A program made the translations under genes and the position numbers. Of a DNA stretch of 5,658 nt, positions 1-5,028 are shown in pieces (positions within the stretch are counted from its first letter, which is position 1; each line of letters opens with the position of its first letter). The DNA lies in contig CALGGN010000167.1 in assembly GCA_937915915.1 (NCBI GenBank), forward strand, positions 1 through 5,658, given 5' to 3'. Origin of the DNA: an uncultured Selenomonas sp. (GTDB lineage Bacteria; Bacillota; Negativicutes; Selenomonadales; Selenomonadaceae). The notes beneath the pieces were generated by a model. It was not told the DNA's origin, ran no database searches, and was given only the letters and a program-made list of their open reading frames with translations.

Positions 1-881
1 CCGTCCGCGCCCGACGCGATGGCCGCAAGCGCCATCGGGCGCACCATGCGCCACTTGCCCGTGCCGTGGCTCGGATCCACGATGACCGGCAGATGCGACA
101 GATGCTTGACCGCCGCCACCGCACTCAGATCCAAGGTATTGCGCGTATATGTCTCATAGGTGCGGATGCCGCGCTCGCAGAGCACCACATCGGGATTGCC
201 CTCATTCATAATATATTCCGCAGCATTCAGCCACTCATCAATGGTCGCCGCAAGACCGCGCTTCAGAAGCACCGGTTTCCCGCACTTTCCGACCTCCTTC
301 AGAAGACCGAAGTTCTGCATATTCCGCGCGCCAATCTGCAGCATATCCGCATATTTCGCCACCTGCTCGATGGCCTCCACCACCGTGACCTCCGTCACAA
401 TCTTGAGTCCCGTGCGCTCACGCGCCTCCGCCAGATACTCCAGCCCCTGCTGTTCCAACCCCTGAAACGAGTAGGGAGATGTGCGGGGCTTGTAGGCGCC
501 CCCGCGCAGGAACTGGGCGCCTGCCGACTTCACGATATCCGCCGCCTCGAAAAGCTGCTCGCGGGACTCCACCGCGCAGGGGCCTGCCATCACGACAGGC
601 GTCCCGCCGCCAATCTTCACCCCATCCACATCAATGACGCTGGACTGCGGATGGAACTCGCGGCTTGCCAGCTTATAGCTCTTGGAAATCGAGACGCTCT
701 GCTCCACGCCGTCCATGGCGTCCACAGGCACCGAGGCCAGCTTGGTCTTGTCCCCGATCACGCCCACGATCTTCTGCTGCGATCCCTCCATGACCTTGGC
801 CTCAAGGCCCACGCTTTCCACAGCCTCGATAACATCCTTGATGTTCTGCGCCGAAGCGTCAGGATTCATAATGATAACCAT
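1..881 (-). CDS. aroF: DAHP synthase (3-deoxy-7-phosphoheptulonate synthase), type I-beta with N-terminal regulatory domain; 3' end cut by window edge
   Basis: Condenses phosphoenolpyruvate and erythrose 4-phosphate to DAHP, the first step of the shikimate pathway, in the cytoplasm. The minus-strand frame is open from ATG at 881 to the window edge: 293 complete codons, with roughly 45 C-terminal residues missing compared with the usual ~340. Residues 1-70 form a ferredoxin-like domain (start MVIIMNPDAS), which in the Thermotoga-type enzymes binds aromatic amino acids for feedback inhibition. The barrel follows, with GPCAVES at 100-106, RGGAYKPRTSPYSFQG at 126-141, QIGARNMQN at 182-190, LLKRG at 205-209 and VDPSHGTG at 268-275. 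Cys102 and His272 match the known metal ligands of this family; the remaining acidic ligands should lie outside the window. The Shine-Dalgarno AAAGGGGAG (887-895) supports the start. It is the third gene of the operon, 32 bases after pheA. Identity is very secure; sensitivity to Phe or Tyr is inferred. Confidence 0.96.
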   Translation of the reverse strand, partial: MVIIMNPDASAQNIKDVIEAVESVGLEAKVMEGSQQKIVGVIGDKTKLASVPVDAMDGVEQSVSISKSYKLASREFHPQSSVIDVDGVKIGGGTPVVMAGPCAVESREQLFEAADIVKSAGAQFLRGGAYKPRTSPYSFQGLEQQGLEYLAEARERTGLKIVTEVTVVEAIEQVAKYADMLQIGARNMQNFGLLKEVGKCGKPVLLKRGLAATIDEWLNAAEYIMNEGNPDVVLCERGIRTYETYTRNTLDLSAVAAVKHLSHLPVIVDPSHGTGKWRMVRPMALAAIASGAD

Positions 882-913
882 AGTTTCTCCCCTTTAGAAA
901 ATAGATAGATACC

Positions 914-1765
914 TCACTCCGGCTTTGCACGCAAAACCGGAAATGCTCCCAGATTTCTGAGCCAGATGCTCTTTTTCCGCACCGCCTCAATGGACTCCTC
1001 CAACTGCCCGGGGGCAGCGTCTGTTTCCAGATCGAAAAAGAAAATATAGGCCCCCAGCTCTGTCCTTGCCGGGCGGGACTCGATCCGCACCATGTTCACG
1101 CCGCGGAAGGCAAACTCCTCCAGCACTTCGCACAGGCTGCCTGCGCGCTTTCCGTCGATCTGGCAGATCAGGAGCACCTTGTCCGCAGGCAGAAGCCTCT
1201 CGCCCTCGCCCCTTCTGCGCACCTCAAAAAAACGAGTGCTGTTTGCCATATTGTCCTGGATCTCAGTGGCGATGGTCTGCAGGCCGTACAGCTCCCCCGC
1301 ACGCTTGGTGCAGATGGCAGCCCATCCGCTTTCCGCCGGAGCCTCCGAGACGATTTCCGCCGCCCGTGCCGTGCTCGGCGCCGTCAGCAGTTCCGCATCG
1401 GGGTACTCCCTCCGCAGATAGGCGCGGCACTGCGAAATCGGCTGCGCATGGGAGTAAATGCGCCGGATTTCGCCGGAAGCGCACTTCGCCATCAGCTGAT
1501 TGTGCACGGGCCAAATGAGCTCCCGCACGACCTCCAGACGATCGCTGCGCGCCAGCGTATCCAGCGTGATATTGACAGAACCCTCCAAGGAATTCTCCAC
1601 AGGAACGACTCCCGCATCCAGTGTGCCATCCTCGACAGACTGCAGCACTTCATAGATCTCAGGGCAGATGACCAGCTCCATCGGCTCGGGCAAGAGCCGG
1701 TCCAGATAGATTGCCGCTGCCTCGCTGTGCGTGCCGCGCGGGCCAAGAACCCCCATTTTCTTCAT
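914..1765 (-). CDS. pheA: Prephenate dehydratase with C-terminal ACT domain
   Basis: Decarboxylates and dehydrates prephenate to phenylpyruvate, the committed step to phenylalanine, in the cytoplasm. This is a 283-residue stand-alone enzyme with no fused chorismate mutase, the normal size for the type. The catalytic part shows the N-terminal MGVLGPRGTHSE (4-15), VPVENSLEGSV (54-64), SHAQPISQC (105-113) and NSTRFF (175-180), which contains the catalytic Thr-Arg-Phe triad. The ACT domain spans about 195-280, with GSLC (209-212, usually GALV) and ESRP (229-232), the Phe-binding motifs, so Phe feedback inhibition is expected. I place the start at ATG 1765, where AAAGGG (1774-1779) sits 8 bases upstream. 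A GTG at 1819 in the same frame would overlap the exonuclease gene by 37 bases, lacks a good ribosome site and adds residues that do not look like the family. It starts 17 bases after the exonuclease stop and is followed by aroF. Confidence 0.95.
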   Translation of the reverse strand: MKKMGVLGPRGTHSEAAAIYLDRLLPEPMELVICPEIYEVLQSVEDGTLDAGVVPVENSLEGSVNITLDTLARSDRLEVVRELIWPVHNQLMAKCASGEIRRIYSHAQPISQCRAYLRREYPDAELLTAPSTARAAEIVSEAPAESGWAAICTKRAGELYGLQTIATEIQDNMANSTRFFEVRRRGEGERLLPADKVLLICQIDGKRAGSLCEVLEEFAFRGVNMVRIESRPARTELGAYIFFFDLETDAAPGQLEESIEAVRKKSIWLRNLGAFPVLRAKPE

Positions 1766-1782
1766 ACCGCAAACCCTTTCTG

Positions 1783-2442
1783 TCAAAGTTCCCCTTTCAG
1801 CTTCATCAGCTCTGGACACAGCTCACCGATGGACTCTGCCAGATCTTCCTTCGGCTTCAGCAGGTCGAGGACAGGCTGCATCATCCGGCGAAACTTTTCA
1901 TCGTCCTGCATCAGCGCCAGAATCGCAGCCGTGTTGGCGGCATCCGCCAGCGCTGTGTGCTGCGTCCCCTCGAAATTCCTGTCCATCGCTCCCAATGCGT
2001 GCTTCAGAGCCAGATGATTGTGAAGCCCCAGCCGGTCATCGAACTGTTTCTGCAGATCGACCCAATGCGCCGTCAGCCAGCGTGTATCGAACTCCTTCAG
2101 CTTATAGCGGCACTCGTTGCGAAATTGCTTGAGATCCGACATGCTCCAGGAATAGATCGTCACCTCTTCCTCGCCGATCCATTCCATGAAGCGACGGAAG
2201 GCCTCCGCAAAATGCGGATGCCCCTCGACCATCTCGTTGGTAATGCTGGTGAGCCTCGTGATATGCTTTTTGATCTCCCCGTATTCGGGCATCACATAGC
2301 ACTGGAACTCGCTGACCTGTTGGAAACTATCATCCAGCCTGACAGCGCCGATTTCTATCACTTCGTCGGTAAGGCTCCTGCGAACCTCCCGATATTCCCT
2401 GCTGATCGGATTCATTTCTAAATCCATGACTACATGATACAT
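1783..2442 (-). CDS. DEDDh-family 3'-5' exonuclease (RNase T/DNA polymerase III epsilon superfamily, KapD/ERI-1-like)
   Basis: A 219-residue single-domain nuclease predicted to remove nucleotides from 3' ends by two-metal-ion catalysis. All five DEDDh residues can be assigned: Asp7 and Glu9 in VVMDLEMN (ExoI), Asp103 in SWSMSDLKQF (ExoII), and His162 and Asp167 in QHTALADAANTA (ExoIII). ITRLTSITNEMVEG (61-74) is the usual segment before ExoII. The tail from about 180 is polar and helical, with no second domain. The start is ATG 2442, with AGGGTG (2448-2453) 5 bases upstream; Met6 is an in-frame alternative, but it would put the first catalytic Asp at residue 2. It is the first gene of an operon with pheA and aroF, reading from the promoter at 2505-2533. 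The family includes RNA- and DNA-specific enzymes and the sequence does not tell which applies here. I see no direct link to aromatic amino acid synthesis. Confidence 0.88.
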   Translation of the reverse strand: MYHVVMDLEMNPISREYREVRRSLTDEVIEIGAVRLDDSFQQVSEFQCYVMPEYGEIKKHITRLTSITNEMVEGHPHFAEAFRRFMEWIGEEEVTIYSWSMSDLKQFRNECRYKLKEFDTRWLTAHWVDLQKQFDDRLGLHNHLALKHALGAMDRNFEGTQHTALADAANTAAILALMQDDEKFRRMMQPVLDLLKPKEDLAESIGELCPELMKLKGEL

Positions 2443-2504
2443 CGTATCACCCTGCGCTTTCTGGCCTCACTGATTTATCTCTCATTCTTCTTCATATCTT
2501 CTCT

Positions 2505-2533
2505 ATTTTACGCTATCTTGCCCGTTTGTTCAA
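2505..2533 (-). promoter_or_regulatory. Sigma-A-type promoter of the exonuclease-pheA-aroF operon
   Basis: On the minus strand TTGAAC (2528-2533) and TAAAAT (2505-2510) are separated by exactly 17 bases. Transcription should begin near 2498, giving a leader of about 55 bases before the exonuclease ATG. No terminator-antiterminator pair or leader peptide rich in Phe or Trp is visible in that leader. Control of the aromatic genes by attenuation therefore looks unlikely from this promoter. Confidence 0.72.
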
Positions 2534-2605
2534 CCTGTTTTTATCTATGAGCATTCAGCGAGCACAAGCCCGTCCCATTTTTTTGTTTTTGCGGGAAAAA
2601 AAGGA

Positions 2606-2635
2606 TTGAAAAAAAGGGGGCGTTTGTAGTATAAT
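2606..2635 (+). promoter_or_regulatory. Sigma-A-type promoter of the flagellin gene
   Basis: TTGAAA (2606-2611) and a perfect TATAAT (2630-2635) are 18 bases apart, preceded by A-tracts (2596-2602) that may act as an UP-like element. Transcription should start near 2642. This is a housekeeping-type promoter. No sigma-28/SigD box (TAAA, about 15 bases, GCCGATAA) is found in the intergenic region, although major flagellin genes usually depend on one. Confidence 0.75.
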
Positions 2636-2643
2636 AAGGGCGA

Positions 2644-2682
2644 GTGAAAAGGATTTCACGTCTTTGTACCGGATAGAAAGGA
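2644..2682 (+). promoter_or_regulatory. Flagellin mRNA leader: 5' stem-loop with GGA in the loop plus GGA over the Shine-Dalgarno site (candidate CsrA site)
   Basis: GTGAAA (2644-2649) and TTTCAC (2654-2659) form a perfect 6-bp stem that presents AGGA as a four-base loop, almost at the predicted 5' end of the mRNA. A further GGA lies at 2671-2673. A third, at 2680-2682 within AGAAAGGATG, overlaps the Shine-Dalgarno site. CsrA dimers bind GGA, preferably in hairpin loops, and bridge an upstream hairpin to the ribosome site; the Bacillus subtilis hag leader is organised this way. The layout is seen directly; CsrA binding is an inference, as no csrA or fliW gene is in the window. Confidence 0.5.
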
Positions 2683-2687
2683 TGATG

Positions 2688-3539
2688 ATGATGAGTTTCG
2701 GCGTAACATCTGCATTGAATTCGCTGAACCGCACGCATAGTTCGGCTGCGAAGCATATCCAGAACATCGCGACCGGCACGATGTACTCCACTGCCGCGAA
2801 CGGAGCTTCCGAATATGCCATCTCGCAGCGCATGTATGCAAATATCGGCGCGATCCGCCAGTCCAACATCAATGCACAGAACTCCAATTCCATGCTGAAG
2901 ACGGCGTCCGGCGCGATTGACAACACGATACAGTCCTTGAGTTCCTTGCAGCAGACACTGATCAACGCCAAGAACGGCACCAATGGATCGACGGATTTGG
3001 CTGCGCTGCAGAAGACCGTCGATCAGACGATCTCCCAGATCAATGAGAATGCCAATGTCACCTACAACGGCCAGAAACTTCTGGACGGCTCCGCCGGCAG
3101 CGTGACGGTCGCCGGAGCATGGGGAGATACCGAAGTCCCGCTGGGCAACATGACCTCGGAGGGGCTTGGTCTCACGGATGCGCAGGGGAATTCCACCATC
3201 AACGTGACGGATGCGGACTCCCTCGAAAGCGCACTGAATACGGTGACAAGTGCCTTGAACTCTGCCGTCGCGTCGCAGGGCACGCTGACGGAGGGCTTGG
3301 ATGCCACGTTGGACGAGGCGACCACCCTTGGCGCATATGAGCAGGGACTGGAGTATCAGTCTGCCAACTATACGGTAGCGGAGGAAAATCTCACGGATGC
3401 CGTATCGACCCTCAGCGACACGGATATCGCTTCCGAGATCACAAAGCTCAGGAGCGACCAGACGACGGAGCAGCTTGCCATGTTCGGCATCAAGGCCATG
3501 CAGACACAGCAGGCCAGCGCCCTGAAGCTGCTCGGCTAA
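2688..3539 (+). CDS. Flagellin-family protein (divergent flagellar filament subunit)
   Basis: A secreted filament subunit, predicted to leave through the flagellar type III apparatus; it has no signal peptide. About 282 residues, a short flagellin. The N-terminal D0/D1 helices cover about 1-110 (SALNSLNRTHSSAAKHIQ, then AANGASEYAISQRM, INAQNSNSMLKTASGAI). QTISQINENANVTYNGQKLLDG resembles Negativicutes flagellins. A small Thr/Gly/Asn-rich variable region lies at about 120-200. The C-terminal D1/D0 helices contain LEYQSANYTVAEENLTDAVSTLSDTDIASEITKL and end in QASALKLLG. Oddities: the usual MRINxN start is MSFGVTSAL, the SGLRIN-AADDAAG segment reads TGTMYSTAANGASE without its arginine and aspartates, and the end is LLG rather than LLR or LL. 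Four tandem ATG codons (2682-2693) follow AGAAAGGA. Spacing favours the one at 2688 or 2691; an in-frame TTG at 2664 lies upstream of that ribosome site. The gene is alone, with its own promoter and terminator-like hairpin. It could be the main filament or a minor paralog. Confidence 0.88.
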   Translation: MMSFGVTSALNSLNRTHSSAAKHIQNIATGTMYSTAANGASEYAISQRMYANIGAIRQSNINAQNSNSMLKTASGAIDNTIQSLSSLQQTLINAKNGTNGSTDLAALQKTVDQTISQINENANVTYNGQKLLDGSAGSVTVAGAWGDTEVPLGNMTSEGLGLTDAQGNSTINVTDADSLESALNTVTSALNSAVASQGTLTEGLDATLDEATTLGAYEQGLEYQSANYTVAEENLTDAVSTLSDTDIASEITKLRSDQTTEQLAMFGIKAMQTQQASALKLLG

Positions 3540-3554
3540 CGAATAAAGCAGCAT

Positions 3555-3614
3555 CGAAAGACATAACGCGAGCCACGGCGATAGAGATTGCCGTGGCTCG
3601 CGTTATGTCTTTCG
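3555..3614 (+). terminator. 25-bp perfect inverted repeat after the flagellin gene, probable terminator
   Basis: The arms 3555-3579 and 3590-3614 are perfectly complementary over 25 bases, with a 10-base loop (3580-3589). GCAG (3548-3551) can pair with CTGC (3617-3620) outside the main stem. It begins 15 bases after the flagellin TAA. The 3' arm ends in TCTTTCG and is followed by TTCTGC, so there is no long U-run and the stem is longer than in typical intrinsic terminators. It may stop transcription from both sides or protect the abundant flagellin mRNA from 3' exonucleases. It lies well beyond the stop of the convergent response regulator gene. Confidence 0.6.
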
Positions 3615-3706
3615 TTCTGCATTCATGGGCGCGATGTCTGGCAGTATCCGCGCTTCGTAGGCGTGCGTATGCACGACTGGCGTTGATAAAAATTTCTCAT
3701 CCATTC

Positions 3707-3877
3707 ATTTAAGGAAACACTGATTAAATGAGCTTTTGTCATTGTCGAAGGATTTTTCTGTCAGGCAAGAAAGATGCCGTGAAGTCGTAGCAGAGCTACG
3801 TCGAACGGCATCTGACGCAGCATGACAGAAAAAGACTCGGCAAGGGCAAAGGGGAATTAATCAGTGTTTCCTTAAAT
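3707..3877. mobile_element. MITE-like element with 21-bp perfect terminal inverted repeats
   Basis: The ends 3707-3727 and 3857-3877 are perfect 21-base inverted repeats with the core AAGGAAACACTGATTAA. A 3-base direct repeat, TTC, flanks the element (3704-3706 and 3878-3880) and could be a target-site duplication, though so short a match could be chance. Inside, further arms pair in nested order: 3734-3748 with 3837-3851 (14 of 15 positions, counting G-U pairs), 3753-3763 with 3823-3833 (11 perfect), 3772-3780 with 3805-3813 (9 perfect), and 3786-3791 with 3795-3800 (6 perfect, 3-base loop). Most of the 171 bases thus fold into one long hairpin. There is no coding capacity, so it would have to be moved by a transposase encoded elsewhere. 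I cannot name the family. It sits 20 bases past the response regulator stop. Confidence 0.72.
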
Positions 3878-3896
3878 TTCTGATCAAAGATAAATA

Positions 3897-4964
3897 TCAG
3901 AGATTCCCCTTGGCACGAAACCTGTCCGCCCGCATATGGTAGTAAACATCGTCGTCGATCATTTGCAGCATGATGTCCGCGAATTGGGGGTCGAACTGCG
4001 TGCCCCGGCCGCGTTCGATCTCGCTGCGCACGATGGATTGCTCGAGAATGTCGCGGTAACTTCGGCGCGATGTCATAGCATCGTAGGAATCCGCCACGGC
4101 AATGATCCGCGCCTCGCAGGCGATCTCCTCGCCCTTCAATTTGTCGGGATAGCCGCTACCGTCCCATTGCTCGTGATGGGAACGCGCACCAAAGGACAGC
4201 TTGGGGGAGTGATCGATCTTGCTCAGTATGTTCGCGCCGATGACGGTGTGGGATTTAATCAAGACGATTTCCGTGTCGGTGAGTTTCGCCGGCTTGTTGA
4301 TGATGGCATCGGGGATGCCGATCTTGCCGATGTCGTGGAGCATTCCCATACAGTATATCTCCTGCTGCTGCTCCATATCCATTCCCGCCAGCTCGGCGAT
4401 GCGCCGTGAGTATTCGGCGACCCGCAGCGAATGGCCTTGGGTGTAGGGGTCTTTCGCATCAATGGTTTTGACGAGGGCCATAACCGTCGCATTGAACAGC
4501 CGCTCGATGGTCGCCAGGCGCTCCTCCGCAAGGCGTGTCTGGCGCTCGACCTCCCGGCGCATCATCTTATTGAAACGCTCGTTTTCCAGGACGCGGCGCA
4601 CCCTTTCCTGCACTGCCATCGGCGAAAAGGGCTTGCGTATGAAATCCGCCGCCCCCCGCCGAAAGACCTCCGTCTCGATGTCGATGTCGGTCTCCGCCGT
4701 CAGGATAATCACAGGGATGTTCCGCGTTTTCTCCTGCCGCTTCATGACGTCCAACACCTCGACACCGCCCATGCCGGGCATATTGTAGTCCAGCAGCACG
4801 ATGTCCACATGGTTGCCGTCCAAATAATCCAGGCCGCCACGGCCGCTGTCCCGCTTGATTACCTGCACCCTCTTGCCCAATACGTTTTCGATCATGTGCA
4901 GGTTGACGTCGATATCGTCAATGGCAAGAACCACCGGTTTCTGCTTATCAAACCCTATCCTCAA
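3897..4964 (-). CDS. Response regulator with HD-GYP output domain (predicted cyclic di-GMP phosphodiesterase)
   Basis: A cytoplasmic two-component regulator of 355 residues from TTG 4964. The receiver domain spans about 9-125, with acidic pair Asp16-Asp17, phosphoacceptor Asp59 in LLDYNMPGM, Thr89 and Lys111 in FIRKPF: a complete set. A charged helical linker (about 126-160) leads to the HD-GYP domain (about 160-345): AKDPYTQGHSLRVAEY, HDIGK (210-214), and HHEQWDGSGYP (263-273), in which all HHExxDGxGYP residues are present. It is therefore predicted to hydrolyse c-di-GMP in response to phosphorylation by an unidentified kinase. There is no GGDEF and no DNA-binding domain. The frame extends upstream to 5168, but that part overlaps nhaC and is not receiver-like. 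TTG 4964 is preceded by GGAGGG (4975-4980) 10 bases upstream. ATG 5009 lies inside a hairpin and has no clear ribosome site. It follows nhaC after 64 bases; co-transcription is possible by read-through. HD-GYP proteins often affect motility and biofilm, which fits the flagellin next door, but the target is unknown. Confidence 0.95.
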   Translation of the reverse strand: MRIGFDKQKPVVLAIDDIDVNLHMIENVLGKRVQVIKRDSGRGGLDYLDGNHVDIVLLDYNMPGMGGVEVLDVMKRQEKTRNIPVIILTAETDIDIETEVFRRGAADFIRKPFSPMAVQERVRRVLENERFNKMMRREVERQTRLAEERLATIERLFNATVMALVKTIDAKDPYTQGHSLRVAEYSRRIAELAGMDMEQQQEIYCMGMLHDIGKIGIPDAIINKPAKLTDTEIVLIKSHTVIGANILSKIDHSPKLSFGARSHHEQWDGSGYPDKLKGEEIACEARIIAVADSYDAMTSRRSYRDILEQSIVRSEIERGRGTQFDPQFADIMLQMIDDDVYYHMRADRFRAKGNL

Positions 4965-4974
4965 CTTCGCTCGT

Positions 4975-4980
4975 CCCTCC
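4975..4980 (-). promoter_or_regulatory. Ribosome binding site that sets the TTG start of the response regulator
   Basis: GGAGGG reads on the minus strand 10 bases before TTG 4964. The spacing is slightly long, but this is the only strong ribosome site upstream of the receiver domain. It argues for the TTG start over the longer in-frame options at 5009 and 5168. Confidence 0.65.
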
Positions 4981-4986
4981 CATATG

Positions 4987-5018
4987 AAAATACGCCCCCT
5001 CGCATGCATGCAAGGGGG
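4987..5018 (-). terminator. Terminator-like hairpin between nhaC and the response regulator gene
   Basis: On the minus strand CCCCCTTGCA and TGCGAGGGGG pair over 10 positions (one G-U) around a TGCA loop, covering 4995-5018. CGTATTTT follows, giving a short U-run at 4987-4990. It lies 10 bases after the nhaC stop. The U-run is weak, so it may only reduce read-through into the response regulator gene, whose own promoter I could not identify. Confidence 0.55.
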
Positions 5019-5028
5019 TGATATCATT

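Larger units (their letters stand above)
3540..3896. other. Non-coding gap between the convergent flagellin and response regulator genes
   Basis: These 357 bases hold the 25-bp hairpin (3555-3614), a plain stretch (3615-3706) and the MITE-like element (3707-3877). The plain stretch contains only a 5-bp stem CGTGC-GTAT-GCACG near 3665 and an A/T-rich run. I see no plausible open reading frame, tRNA or promoter there. Confidence 0.7.

Noticed and set aside
66..908. Plus-strand open frame of 280 codons opposite aroF
   Set aside because: The minus strand encodes an unmistakable DAHP synthase with all motifs in order. The plus frame is a His/Arg/Leu-rich shadow without a family resemblance.
1766..1819. 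Longer pheA start at GTG 1819
   Set aside because: It would overlap the exonuclease gene by 37 bases and has no good ribosome site, while ATG 1765 has AAAGGG at proper spacing and gives the usual N-terminus.
1711..2421. Plus-strand open frame of 236 codons opposite the exonuclease gene
   Set aside because: The minus strand carries the complete DEDDh motif set with promoter and ribosome site. The plus frame has neither.
2646..2676. Possible sigma-28 promoter (GAAA then CCGGATAG) before the flagellin gene
   Set aside because: The two parts are 19 bases apart rather than about 15, both are imperfect, and the downstream part would leave almost no room before the ribosome site.
2541..3554. Minus-strand open frame of about 337 codons opposite the flagellin gene
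   Set aside because: It arises from the codon usage of the flagellin gene, shows no domain, runs over the flagellin promoter and leader, and is rich in Arg, Gly, Leu and His like a typical shadow frame.
3555..3877. CRISPR array or tandem repeats in the flagellin-response regulator gap
   Set aside because: All repeats here are inverted pairs occurring once each. There are no regularly spaced direct repeats.
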